DNA of 12,780 nucleotides from Neorhizobium sp. UBA7851. GTDB lineage: Bacteria; Pseudomonadota; Alphaproteobacteria; Rhizobiales; Rhizobiaceae. Positions 1 to 6,647 of this stretch are shown here, piece by piece. Below the pieces are notes generated by a model. The model made no database searches. It worked only from the letters and a program-made list of their open reading frames with translations, and was not told the origin of the DNA. A program made the position numbers and the translations under genes. Each line of letters opens with the position of its first letter. The stretch's first letter is position 1. Where the stretch lies: the NCBI GenBank assembly GCA_002500765.1, contig DLSX01000074.1:10787-23566 (forward strand), written 5' to 3'.

Positions 1-1279
1 CGCGCCGCAACGTCCCGCCCAGCCGGAAAACAACGGCGTAACGGATGAGCTGAACCAGCCTTACGAAGAAGATCTCAACCAGCAATACGACCAGCCGCTG
101 GACGCCGGCACGACGCCTGTCGACCGGCCCGAATGGGACGAACAGCGTCTCGAGGCGGCCGAAGCGCCGGGAGTGCGCCTGGGCACCTTCGTTCTGCGCC
201 CCTCGGTCAACCAGAGCATCAACACCGAGATCACCCGCGACCAGGGCTCGAAGGAGACGCGCAACTACCTCGCAACGGGCATACGCGGAACGCTGACCTC
301 CGACTGGTCGCGACACGCACTGACAATTACCGGCGAAGGCGTATATGAGCGCAATTTGAACGGAAACCAGAACGACACGGATCCGAATGCGCGGCTTGGC
401 GCGGATCTTCGGCTGGATCTTGCAGACGACACGATCGCCCACATCACCGGAAACTATCGATTCGAGCGCGAAGATGTGTCCGATCCGAACGCGATCGGCG
501 ACGCTTCCGAGCAGGCAGGTGTCCATCAGTTTGAAACGGAAGCCTCCATCGAGCGTGAGGTTGGACGCATTCATGGCCTGGCCGCGATCGGTGCCAGCCG
601 TGATGTCTATACCGATGCCAAACTGTCCGATGGCACGGTCTTCAGCATGAAGGATCGAAATCGCACCGGTATCGACGGACGGCTGCGCCTTGGCTACGAA
701 CTGTCGCCGGCGATCATCCCATTCGCCGAAGTCGCACTCGGCCACACATTCTACGATCGGCGCCGCGACAGCGCAGGGTACCAGCGTTCGTCGGACAGCT
801 ATGCGGCACGCGCCGGCGTGGCATTCGATTTTGGCGAAAAACTGCGCGGTGAACTGGCCGGTGGTTATCAGCGCGTATCCTATGAGGACGCTCGACTGGA
901 TGCCGTGGATGCATTTACCGCCGACGGCAATGTCAGCTGGTCGCCTCGCCGTGGCACCGATATAAATATCGGGCTGCGCAGCACGGTCCAGGACTCGACC
1001 GCTGCAGGCCAGGGCGGCTGGGCGGAATATCAGTTGAGCTCGGCTCTCGCCCACCAGATGCGCGACCACCTCGTCGCCCGACTGACGGGAAGCGCGACCT
1101 ATCGCGACTTCCAGGGATCCAGCGACAACAACGTAACCTGGGTTGCCGGCGCCGGCCTTACCTGGAGCATCAACCGCTATCTCGAAATGACCGGCGACAT
1201 CGAATACGAGACCACCACGGGCGGCGGTTCCGATCAGAATATTCTGCGTGCGGGCGTCGGGCTGACATTGCGCAGATGA
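1..1279 (+). CDS. Outer-membrane beta-barrel protein (BBP2-like), 5' end outside window
   Basis: The reading frame is open from base 2 to the TGA at 1277-1279, giving 425 visible residues; the start codon and any signal peptide lie upstream of the window. A GTG at 173 is in frame but is not needed as a start. The first ~55 residues are rich in Pro, Gln, Glu and Asp and look like a periplasmic linker. After 'GVRLGTF' the protein becomes a series of amphipathic strands with alternating polar and hydrophobic residues, aromatic girdle residues and Asp/Asn/Gly turns, for example FAEVALGHTFYD, RGELAGGYQRVSYED and LEMTGDIEYETTT. This is the pattern of the putative beta-barrel porin 2 family common in rhizobia. 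Likely location is the outer membrane; substrate or role is unknown. The C-terminus ends Leu-Arg-Arg rather than with the usual terminal aromatic residue. Barrel assignment is fairly sure; the family name is from pattern recognition only. Confidence 0.75.
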   Translation, partial: APQRPAQPENNGVTDELNQPYEEDLNQQYDQPLDAGTTPVDRPEWDEQRLEAAEAPGVRLGTFVLRPSVNQSINTEITRDQGSKETRNYLATGIRGTLTSDWSRHALTITGEGVYERNLNGNQNDTDPNARLGADLRLDLADDTIAHITGNYRFEREDVSDPNAIGDASEQAGVHQFETEASIEREVGRIHGLAAIGASRDVYTDAKLSDGTVFSMKDRNRTGIDGRLRLGYELSPAIIPFAEVALGHTFYDRRRDSAGYQRSSDSYAARAGVAFDFGEKLRGELAGGYQRVSYEDARLDAVDAFTADGNVSWSPRRGTDINIGLRSTVQDSTAAGQGGWAEYQLSSALAHQMRDHLVARLTGSATYRDFQGSSDNNVTWVAGAGLTWSINRYLEMTGDIEYETTTGGGSDQNILRAGVGLTLRR

Positions 1280-1640
1280 TCACATTTCCGTGATTTCGCG
1301 TGATGCACATTGAGCATATGTCGCATTCCCTGCTTGACACTTTTGCCTTCAAAATGAGCAAAAACCAACCATCCGCCTCATGAGGTGACGACAAGTTGTC
1401 GCATCTTACGGCAATTGGCGGGCGCGCGAACAAATGTTTCTTACCGCAGAAGCGGGGTCTCTCTGCCATGCTCGAAACGCAATGGTAAAACCGGGCCGCG
1501 TCAGAACCGCGTTGTAAAATAGCGGCATATCCGGATCTCAGCCCCTTTCATCCGTTCGCACATGCAGCATATAGCGGCGCATTCGGCACCTTTTTGCCGC
1601 AATGCAACATTGCCGCATGGCGTAAGTTGAGGTTTCTAAA
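1280..1640. other. Intergenic region upstream of gluP with short palindromes
   Basis: No credible gene is seen in these 361 bases; an open frame on the minus strand has no ribosome binding site and no protein-like composition. No T-tailed hairpin closes the upstream barrel gene. The region probably holds the gluP promoter and control sites. Visible elements are a TTGACA at 1334-1339 with only a poor -10 candidate 17 bases on, a perfect 10-base palindrome CCTCATGAGG at 1376-1385, and CGACAA-G-TTGTCG at 1389-1401. There is also GCAATG-CAA-CATTGC at 1599-1613, overlapping a direct repeat of TGCCGCA at 1595-1601 and 1611-1617. The palindromes could be operators for a sugar-responsive repressor, but nothing proves it. 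Confidence 0.5.
1629..1632 (+). promoter_or_regulatory. Ribosome binding site deciding the TTG start of gluP
   Basis: GAGG lies 8 bases before TTG at 1641. No in-frame ATG or GTG near the beginning of the conserved region has a comparable site, so the TTG is the favoured start. Confidence 0.6.
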
Positions 1641-2924
1641 TTGGCTAGTCTAACCAATAACGGCACGAAGGCCGGAAGCACACAGTCTTCCCGAGCCGGC
1701 GCCAACAATTATCAGTTCGCTCTCATTGCTCTGACGTCGCTGTTCTTCATGTGGGGCTTCATCACCTGCCTGAACGACATCCTGATCCCGCATCTGAAGA
1801 ACGTCTTCCAGCTGAACTACACCCAGTCGATGCTCATTCAGCTGTGCTTCTTCGGAGCGTATTTCATCGTTTCGCTGCCGGCCGGTGCGCTGGTCAAGCG
1901 CATCACCTACAAATGGGGCATCGTTGTCGGTCTGCTGATCGCCGCCGTCGGTTGCGCGCTCTTCATTCCGGCAGCTGCCTATCGCGTCTACGGACTGTTT
2001 CTCGGTGCACTCTTCATTCTCGCATCCGGCGTGACGATCCTGCAGGTCGCCGCCAACCCTTACGTGACCGAACTCGGTGCGCCGGAAACGGCTGCAAGCC
2101 GCCTGACGCTGACACAGGCCTTCAATGCGCTCGGCACGACCGTCGCTCCGCTTTTCGGCGCCTTCCTGATCCTGTCGGCCGCAACCGGCGACATCGCCAG
2201 CACCACCGGCGAGCAGCTGGAAGCCATGCGCATTGCCGAAGCTGATGCCGTACGCTTTCCCTACATGCTTCTGGCAATCGCATTCCTCGTTCTTTCGGCA
2301 ATCTTCGCAGCATTGAAGCTTCCGCAGATCGAAGAGGAAACCGTCGAAACCGAAGCAGGCGAACGTGCCTCCGCATGGTCCTACCCGCACCTCGTTCTCG
2401 GCGCTATCGGCATCTTCGTCTACGTGGGTGGCGAAGTTTCGATCGGCAGCTTCCTGGTGAACTACCTTGCGGAACCGAGCATCGCCAATCTGCCGGAAGC
2501 AGAAGCGGCCCATTACGTCGCCTATTTCTGGGGTGGCGCCATGGTTGGACGCTTCATCGGCGCTTACGCGATGCGTTACATCGAAGACGGCAAGGCGCTC
2601 GCCTTTAACGCCATCCTGGCTGCCGTCCTTCTGCTGGTAACGGTTTTTGCCGGCGGCAAGCTGGCAATGTGGGCGGTTCTCGCGGTCGGCCTGTTCAACT
2701 CGATCATGTTCCCGACCATCTTCAGCCTGGCGCTGAAAGGCCTCGGCCGTCACACCAGCCAGGGCTCGGGTATCCTGTGCCTGGCAATCGTCGGCGGCGC
2801 GATCCTGCCGGTCGTCATGGGCGCGCTGGCCGACACGATCGGCATTCACCTCGCCTTCCTGATGCCGGTCATCTGCTACATCTATATCTTCTATTACGGC
2901 ATCAAGGGCCACAAGGCCGCCTGA
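1641..2924 (+). CDS. gluP: Glucose/galactose MFS transporter, FucP/GluP family
   Basis: The product is 427 residues, the usual length for sugar:H+ symporters of the FucP/GluP branch of the major facilitator superfamily. After a polar N-terminal tail of ~24 residues come about 12 hydrophobic helices split by a charged central loop near residues 230-247 (EEETVETEAGER). Family-typical stretches are SLFFMWGFITCLNDILIPHL (residues ~34-53), the helix pair around FFGAYFIVSLPAGALVKR, and LQVAANPYV with LTLTQAFNALGTT, which in this family shape the sugar path. It sits in the inner membrane and should import glucose, galactose or a related hexose. It starts at TTG with GAGG 8 bases upstream. It is followed by a strong terminator shared with convergent galU, so it is probably transcribed alone. 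Family is near certain; the exact sugar is inferred. Confidence 0.92.
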   Translation: MASLTNNGTKAGSTQSSRAGANNYQFALIALTSLFFMWGFITCLNDILIPHLKNVFQLNYTQSMLIQLCFFGAYFIVSLPAGALVKRITYKWGIVVGLLIAAVGCALFIPAAAYRVYGLFLGALFILASGVTILQVAANPYVTELGAPETAASRLTLTQAFNALGTTVAPLFGAFLILSAATGDIASTTGEQLEAMRIAEADAVRFPYMLLAIAFLVLSAIFAALKLPQIEEETVETEAGERASAWSYPHLVLGAIGIFVYVGGEVSIGSFLVNYLAEPSIANLPEAEAAHYVAYFWGGAMVGRFIGAYAMRYIEDGKALAFNAILAAVLLLVTVFAGGKLAMWAVLAVGLFNSIMFPTIFSLALKGLGRHTSQGSGILCLAIVGGAILPVVMGALADTIGIHLAFLMPVICYIYIFYYGIKGHKAA

Positions 2925-2937
2925 TAGCGGAGATGCT

Positions 2938-2958
2938 GGCGGGGCTGTCTGCCCCGCC
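2938..2958 (+). other. GC-rich hairpin just after gluP
   Basis: GGCGGGGC (2938-2945) pairs with GCCCCGCC (2951-2958) around a 5-base loop, 8 perfect base pairs starting 13 bases after the gluP stop. No T-run follows, so it is not by itself a standard terminator. It stands 10 bases before the main terminator and may slow polymerase or protect the mRNA 3' end. Confidence 0.55.
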
Positions 2959-2968
2959 GTTTCGACAA

Positions 2969-3008
2969 ACGAAAAAGCCCCCGCGACATCTCGCGGGGGC
3001 TTTTTCGT
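2969..3008. terminator. Bidirectional intrinsic terminator between gluP and galU
   Basis: An 18-bp perfect stem (2969-2986 with 2991-3008) closes on the 4-base loop CATC. Its core is GCCCCCGCGA/TCGCGGGGGC, flanked by five A on the left and five T on the right, so on either strand a GC-rich hairpin ends in a U-run. It lies between the convergent ends of gluP (2924) and galU (3029) and should stop transcription from both sides. Confidence 0.93.
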
Positions 3009-3028
3009 TGAATAGTTTCTGGCCGAGC

Positions 3029-3919
3029 TTACTTGAGCTTGGCAGCCAATGCCTTGAGCGGGCCTTCGATTGCCGGGCGGATATCCGGGCGCTGCAACGC
3101 GAATGCCAGGTTGGCGAGAATGAAGCCATCCTTGGCGCCGCAGTCATAGGTTTCGCCGGTAAACAGATAGGCAGCAAAATCCTGGTCCTTGGCCAGCGCC
3201 AGCATGCCATCGGTCAGCTGGATCTCGTTGCCGGCGCCACGCTCCTGGGTTTCCAGTATCTTGAAGATTTCCGGCTGCAGGATGTAGCGACCGTTGATGA
3301 AGAAGTTGGACGGCGCCGTACCCTTGGCCGGCTTTTCGACCATCTCGGTGATCTTGAACCCGCCATTGCCGACGGACGCGCCTTTGCCGACGATACCGTA
3401 TTTATGCGCCTGTTCCGGATCGCATTCCTCGACGGCCAGAACGTTGCCGCCGGTCTGGTTGTAGAGTTCGACCATGCCCTTGAGGCAGCTCTTTTCCGAC
3501 GACATGATCATGTCGGGAAGCAGAACCGCAAACGGCTCGTCGCCGACGATATCGCGGGCGCACCAGACGGCGTGGCCGAGACCGAGCGGAACCTGCTGGC
3601 GGGTGAAGCTGGCCGTACCGGCCTTCGGCAGGATATGCGACAGAAGCGTCAGTTCGGCATTCTTGTTGCGCTCACGCAGCATCTGCTCAAGTTCGAACTG
3701 GATATCGAAATAGTCTTCGATGACGCCCTTGCCGCGGCCGGTGACGAAAACGAAATGTTCGATGCCGGCTTCAGCCGCTTCATCCACCACATACTGAATG
3801 ACCGGCTTGTCGACCACGGTCAGCATTTCCTTTGGAACGGCCTTGGTCGCCGGAAGAAAACGCGTGCCGAGCCCGGCTACCGGAAAAACTGCTTTGCGGA
3901 TCTTACGCTGTTCAGACAC
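3029..3919 (-). CDS. galU: UTP--glucose-1-phosphate uridylyltransferase
   Basis: This cytoplasmic enzyme makes UDP-glucose from UTP and glucose-1-phosphate. UDP-glucose is the donor for exopolysaccharide, LPS core, periplasmic glucans and UDP-galactose; the rhizobial counterpart in the succinoglycan pathway is called exoN. The product is 296 residues, the full family length. The N-terminus has the nucleotidyltransferase signature FPVAGLGTRFLPATKAVPKE (residues 12-31), with the G-x-G-T-R nucleotide loop and the catalytic KE pair. Downstream are PLGLGHAVWCA, LLPDMI (metal-binding Asp region), EECDPEQAHKYGIV and NFFINGRYIL, all typical of bacterial GalU. The start is GTG at 3919 with AGGAGG five bases upstream; the ATG at 3923 is out of frame and reaches a stop after three codons. 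It is divergent from the transglycosylase gene and appears to be transcribed alone. Confidence 0.97.
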   Translation of the reverse strand: MSEQRKIRKAVFPVAGLGTRFLPATKAVPKEMLTVVDKPVIQYVVDEAAEAGIEHFVFVTGRGKGVIEDYFDIQFELEQMLRERNKNAELTLLSHILPKAGTASFTRQQVPLGLGHAVWCARDIVGDEPFAVLLPDMIMSSEKSCLKGMVELYNQTGGNVLAVEECDPEQAHKYGIVGKGASVGNGGFKITEMVEKPAKGTAPSNFFINGRYILQPEIFKILETQERGAGNEIQLTDGMLALAKDQDFAAYLFTGETYDCGAKDGFILANLAFALQRPDIRPAIEGPLKALAAKLK

Positions 3920-3924
3920 TCATG

Positions 3925-3930
3925 CCTCCT
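3925..3930 (-). promoter_or_regulatory. Ribosome binding site fixing the GTG start of galU
   Basis: On the minus strand a perfect AGGAGG is followed by five bases and GTG. It decides between the in-frame GTG (3919) and the out-of-frame ATG (3923). Confidence 0.75.
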
Positions 3931-3951
3931 GAATGCACTTCATTGTGCGGA

Positions 3952-3981
3952 TATGAAAACCTTCGGGGTTCTAGCGTGCAA
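3952..3981 (-). promoter_or_regulatory. Weak candidate promoter for galU
   Basis: Minus strand: TTGCAC (3981-3976), 18-base spacer, TTCATA (3957-3952), about 20-30 bases upstream of the Shine-Dalgarno. The -10 match is poor; this is a guess from position and partial consensus. Confidence 0.22.
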
Positions 3982-4120
3982 TTGCTACTGTTTCGCAAAA
4001 GGCTCCCACGAACCCGTGATCTATGGTAAAGAATTTGTTGACTCTATTCCGTTAAGACATCGTTGAGCCGCATACCAGTCGCGCCATGAACGGCGCATGA
4101 AGGGATGGATACGACTGCCG

Positions 4121-5338
4121 ATGACCAAATTTCGCACCCGCTCACGTAGCTTCGCACTCCTGCTCGCTGCCGGCCTCGTAACGGTCATGATGCCGTTAAA
4201 TGCCCAGGCTGACGCCGGTTTCAAGAGATGGGTTGCAGATTTCTACGAGACAGCAGCCAAAAGTGGCATCACCCGTTCGACCTATCAGAAGGCTTTTGCC
4301 GGCATCAGCGAGCCGGACCCGGAAGCACTGCAGAAGGCGCAGTACCAGCCTGAGTTCAAGTCGCAGATCTGGGAATACCTGGACAGCCGCGTCAATCCGT
4401 ACACCGTGCAGGTCGGCCGCCAGATGGCTGCCCGGCATGGCGGCACGCTGAACGCCATCGAGCGCCATTTCGGCGTCGACAAGAACATTCTCCTCGCCAT
4501 CTGGTCAATGGAATCCAATTATGGCGCCGTGCTGGAGAAGCCGGAACGGCTGCACCACGTACCGCAGGCCCTTGCGACCCTCGCCTGGGCCGACCCAAAG
4601 CGCGCCAAATTCGCCCGCACACAATTGATCGCAGCATTGAAAATCCTGCAGGCCGGCGACGTCACCCCGAAGCAGCTGACCGGCTCGTGGGCGGGCGCCA
4701 TGGGCCATACGCAATTCATCCCGACCAGCTATCTGCTTTACGCGGTCGATGCCGACGGCAACGGCAAGCGCGATATCTGGCACTCGATCCCCGACGCGCT
4801 GGCGACTTCCGCCAACCTGCTTGCCAAGAATGGCTGGACCACAGGCAAGACCTGGGGTTACGAGGCCGTTCTCCCATCAGGCGCAGCCAAATACGAAGGC
4901 CAGACCAAGACGCTTGCCCAATGGGCCGCCCTTGGCTTCGTCCGCCCCAACGGCAAGGGCTTTCCGCGCGGCACGGACCGCGCGAGCCTCAAGCTGATGG
5001 GCGGCTCAAACGGACCGGCCTTCTTGATGATGAAAAACTTCTTCACCATCAAGAAATACAACGCTGCGGACAGCTACGCCCTGGCTGTCGGACTTCTGGC
5101 CGATGAGATCGCCGGTTACGGCGGCATGCAGCAATCCTGGCCGCGGCCGCATGGCACGCTCGATATCAAGGAAAAGTTCGAGCTTCAGAGCCGCATGAAG
5201 GAACTCGGCTATTATGACGGCGAGGTCGACGGCAATTTCGGCTCCGGCTCCAAGGCTGCCATCTCGGCAATCCAGAAGCGCCTGGGCATGGATCAGAACG
5301 GCGAACCGTCGCAAACGCTGCTCCGCGCCTTGCGTTGA
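4121..5338 (+). CDS. Secreted lytic murein transglycosylase (MltB-like) with peptidoglycan-binding domain
   Basis: The enzyme cleaves the MurNAc-GlcNAc bond of peptidoglycan with formation of 1,6-anhydro-MurNAc, in the periplasm. From ATG 4121 it is 405 residues. A signal peptide is clear: basic KFRTRSR, a hydrophobic core, and a cleavage site after Ala-Gln-Ala at residue 30. There is no lipobox cysteine, so it is soluble rather than a lipoprotein. The SLT_2/MltB catalytic domain spans about residues 33-330, with the likely catalytic Glu131 in IWSMESNYG and the conserved GAMGHTQFIPTSY and DGNGKRDIW segments. Residues ~347-405 form a PG_binding_1 domain (LQSRMKELGYYDGEVDGNFG...). An in-frame ATG at 4097 would add 8 residues and blur the signal peptide. 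Neither start has a strong ribosome site; AGGG at 4101-4104 slightly favours 4121. The DUF459 gene follows after about 52 bases and is probably co-transcribed. Confidence 0.92.
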   Translation: MTKFRTRSRSFALLLAAGLVTVMMPLNAQADAGFKRWVADFYETAAKSGITRSTYQKAFAGISEPDPEALQKAQYQPEFKSQIWEYLDSRVNPYTVQVGRQMAARHGGTLNAIERHFGVDKNILLAIWSMESNYGAVLEKPERLHHVPQALATLAWADPKRAKFARTQLIAALKILQAGDVTPKQLTGSWAGAMGHTQFIPTSYLLYAVDADGNGKRDIWHSIPDALATSANLLAKNGWTTGKTWGYEAVLPSGAAKYEGQTKTLAQWAALGFVRPNGKGFPRGTDRASLKLMGGSNGPAFLMMKNFFTIKKYNAADSYALAVGLLADEIAGYGGMQQSWPRPHGTLDIKEKFELQSRMKELGYYDGEVDGNFGSGSKAAISAIQKRLGMDQNGEPSQTLLRALR

Positions 5339-5390
5339 CAAGTGAACCTGCGGGCGCAAGATCTGTGACCATAAAAGCCCGTCGGGATTC

Positions 5391-6593
5391 GTGACGATGC
5401 CTGTTAAAACCATGGAAAAAAGCCTTGTTCGGCGCGTCGGTTGCGGCGTGCTGGCGGCTGTCATCCTGGCAGGCAGCTTTCCCGTCGTCGCAAGCGCGCA
5501 GGAACAGGTGAGGCGCCGCAACCTGTTCGATCTGCTTTTCGGCGGCCCCCGTTACGAGCGGGAGGAACCGCCTGCCCGGTATAACCGCCGGGACGGCTCG
5601 AACGGCGAAATCGCCCCCCGTCGCGAGCGCAACCGTAATGCAGCAAGACCTGCTGCTCCACGGCCTCCGGCACCACTTGCACCGCCCAAACCCGATCCGG
5701 TTGCCAAGCTGGAAAATGCTCGCAAGATCCTCGTTGTCGGTGACTTTTTCGCCGGCAATATCGGCGGCGAACTCGAGACCACGTTTGAGGCGTCACCCGG
5801 CGTTGCGGTATTTACCCGCAGCGACGGTTCGTCGGGACTGGTTCGCGACGACCATTATAACTGGCTGAAGGAACTGCCCGGCATTATCGACGAGGCAAAG
5901 CCTGCGATCGTCGTCGTCATGATCGGCGCCAATGATCGGCAGCAGATGACGTCCGGAGCGAAGGAAAGATTTCCGACCGATGCATGGTTCGGCGAATACC
6001 GTCGCCGTGTCACGGAAGTCACGCGCATAATAACAGGCCGCAAGCTGCCGCTCCTGTGGGTCGGCCTGCCGTCCTTCCAATCGCCGTCGATGATGGCCGA
6101 CGCCGTCAAGCTCAACGCCATCTATCGTTCCCGCACGGAAGAAGCCGGCGGCGAATTCGTCGATATCTGGGACGGGTTCGTCGATGAAGACGGCAAGTTC
6201 ATCCTGACCGGTTCCGATGTCAACGGTCAGCAGGTCCGGCTACGTGGCGCCGATGGCATTACCTTTACCGCAGCCGGCAAGCAGAAGCTGGCCTTCTATG
6301 TGGAGAAGCTGGCACGTCGCCATCTCGGCGACATGGCAAGCCCCGAACTGGTGAACATCGGGCCGGGGACGCTGCCGGATCTCAATCTTCCGGCCGATCC
6401 CAACAAGGTGCTCCCGGCTTTGCCGATCAGTCTTTCCGATCCGGACCTCGATGGCGGCAAGGATCTTCTGGGAGCAATCCCGAAGACAGATGGCCTCACC
6501 CAGTCTCCGCGCGAGCGACTGGTGAAGCGCGGCGAAATGGACCCGGCTCCGACGGGACGCATCGACAACTACAAGATCTCGAAGAGCCAATAA
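5391..6593 (+). CDS. DUF459 family SGNH-fold periplasmic protein, catalytic Ser and His apparently absent
   Basis: The product is up to 400 residues. In-frame starts are GTG 5391, ATG 5397 and ATG 5412, none with a good ribosome site; numbering here uses 5397. A signal peptide is seen (RRVGCGVLAAVILAGSFPVVASA), followed by RRRNLFDLLFGG and an Arg/Pro-rich linker to about residue 105. The SGNH-like domain then begins with ILVVGDFFAGNIGG, where the usual GDS nucleophile block reads Gly115-Asp116-Phe117. The oxyanion block is present as GAND (177-180). The final DxxH block reads Asp286-Gly-Ile-Thr289, so the catalytic His is replaced. The tail after ~310 is Pro/Asp-rich and disordered-looking. 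DUF459 proteins are widespread in alphaproteobacteria and often lie near envelope genes; the transglycosylase directly upstream suggests a role in cell-wall upkeep. Enzymatic activity is doubtful from these residues, and function is unknown. Confidence 0.85.
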   Translation: MTMPVKTMEKSLVRRVGCGVLAAVILAGSFPVVASAQEQVRRRNLFDLLFGGPRYEREEPPARYNRRDGSNGEIAPRRERNRNAARPAAPRPPAPLAPPKPDPVAKLENARKILVVGDFFAGNIGGELETTFEASPGVAVFTRSDGSSGLVRDDHYNWLKELPGIIDEAKPAIVVVMIGANDRQQMTSGAKERFPTDAWFGEYRRRVTEVTRIITGRKLPLLWVGLPSFQSPSMMADAVKLNAIYRSRTEEAGGEFVDIWDGFVDEDGKFILTGSDVNGQQVRLRGADGITFTAAGKQKLAFYVEKLARRHLGDMASPELVNIGPGTLPDLNLPADPNKVLPALPISLSDPDLDGGKDLLGAIPKTDGLTQSPRERLVKRGEMDPAPTGRIDNYKISKSQ

Positions 6594-6595
6594 AA

Positions 6596-6619
6596 ACAGG
6601 CGCCATTGACGGCGCCTGT
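6596..6619. terminator. Bidirectional terminator between the DUF459 gene and the DASS transporter
   Basis: ACAGGCGCC (6596-6604) and GGCGCCTGT (6611-6619) form a perfect 9-bp stem around the 6-base loop ATTGAC. On the plus strand it is followed by TTGTTT, and on the minus strand by a T-run (A-run 6592-6596 on plus). It starts just after the TAA at 6591-6593 and lies 28 bases past the stop of the convergent transporter gene. Confidence 0.85.
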
Positions 6620-6647
6620 GTTGTTTAAGTCTGCTGTTCCTTGTGGG

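Noticed and set aside
1279..1294. Possible terminator hairpin ATCAC...GTGAT after the barrel gene
   Set aside because: Only 5 base pairs, AT-containing, and no T-run follows.
1170..1469. 99-codon minus-strand open frame over the end of the barrel gene and the gluP upstream region
   Set aside because: No Shine-Dalgarno, no domain, and half of it is antisense to the barrel gene.
1650..2912. 420-codon open frame on the minus strand opposite gluP
   Set aside because: It mirrors gluP exactly, and its product is a charged, Asp/Arg/Gln-rich low-order sequence with no domain. It is the usual by-product of GC-rich codon use on the other strand.
2669..4066. 465-codon plus-strand open frame across the gluP end, the terminator and all of galU
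   Set aside because: It runs through an intrinsic terminator and antisense to galU, and its first part is a shifted reading of gluP. No ribosome site or recognisable domain; gluP and galU are unambiguous.
3953..4066. 37-codon plus-strand open frame (begins MKTFGVLACN) between galU and the transglycosylase
   Set aside because: No ribosome site, no helix or domain pattern, and it overlaps the likely promoter region of the divergent genes.
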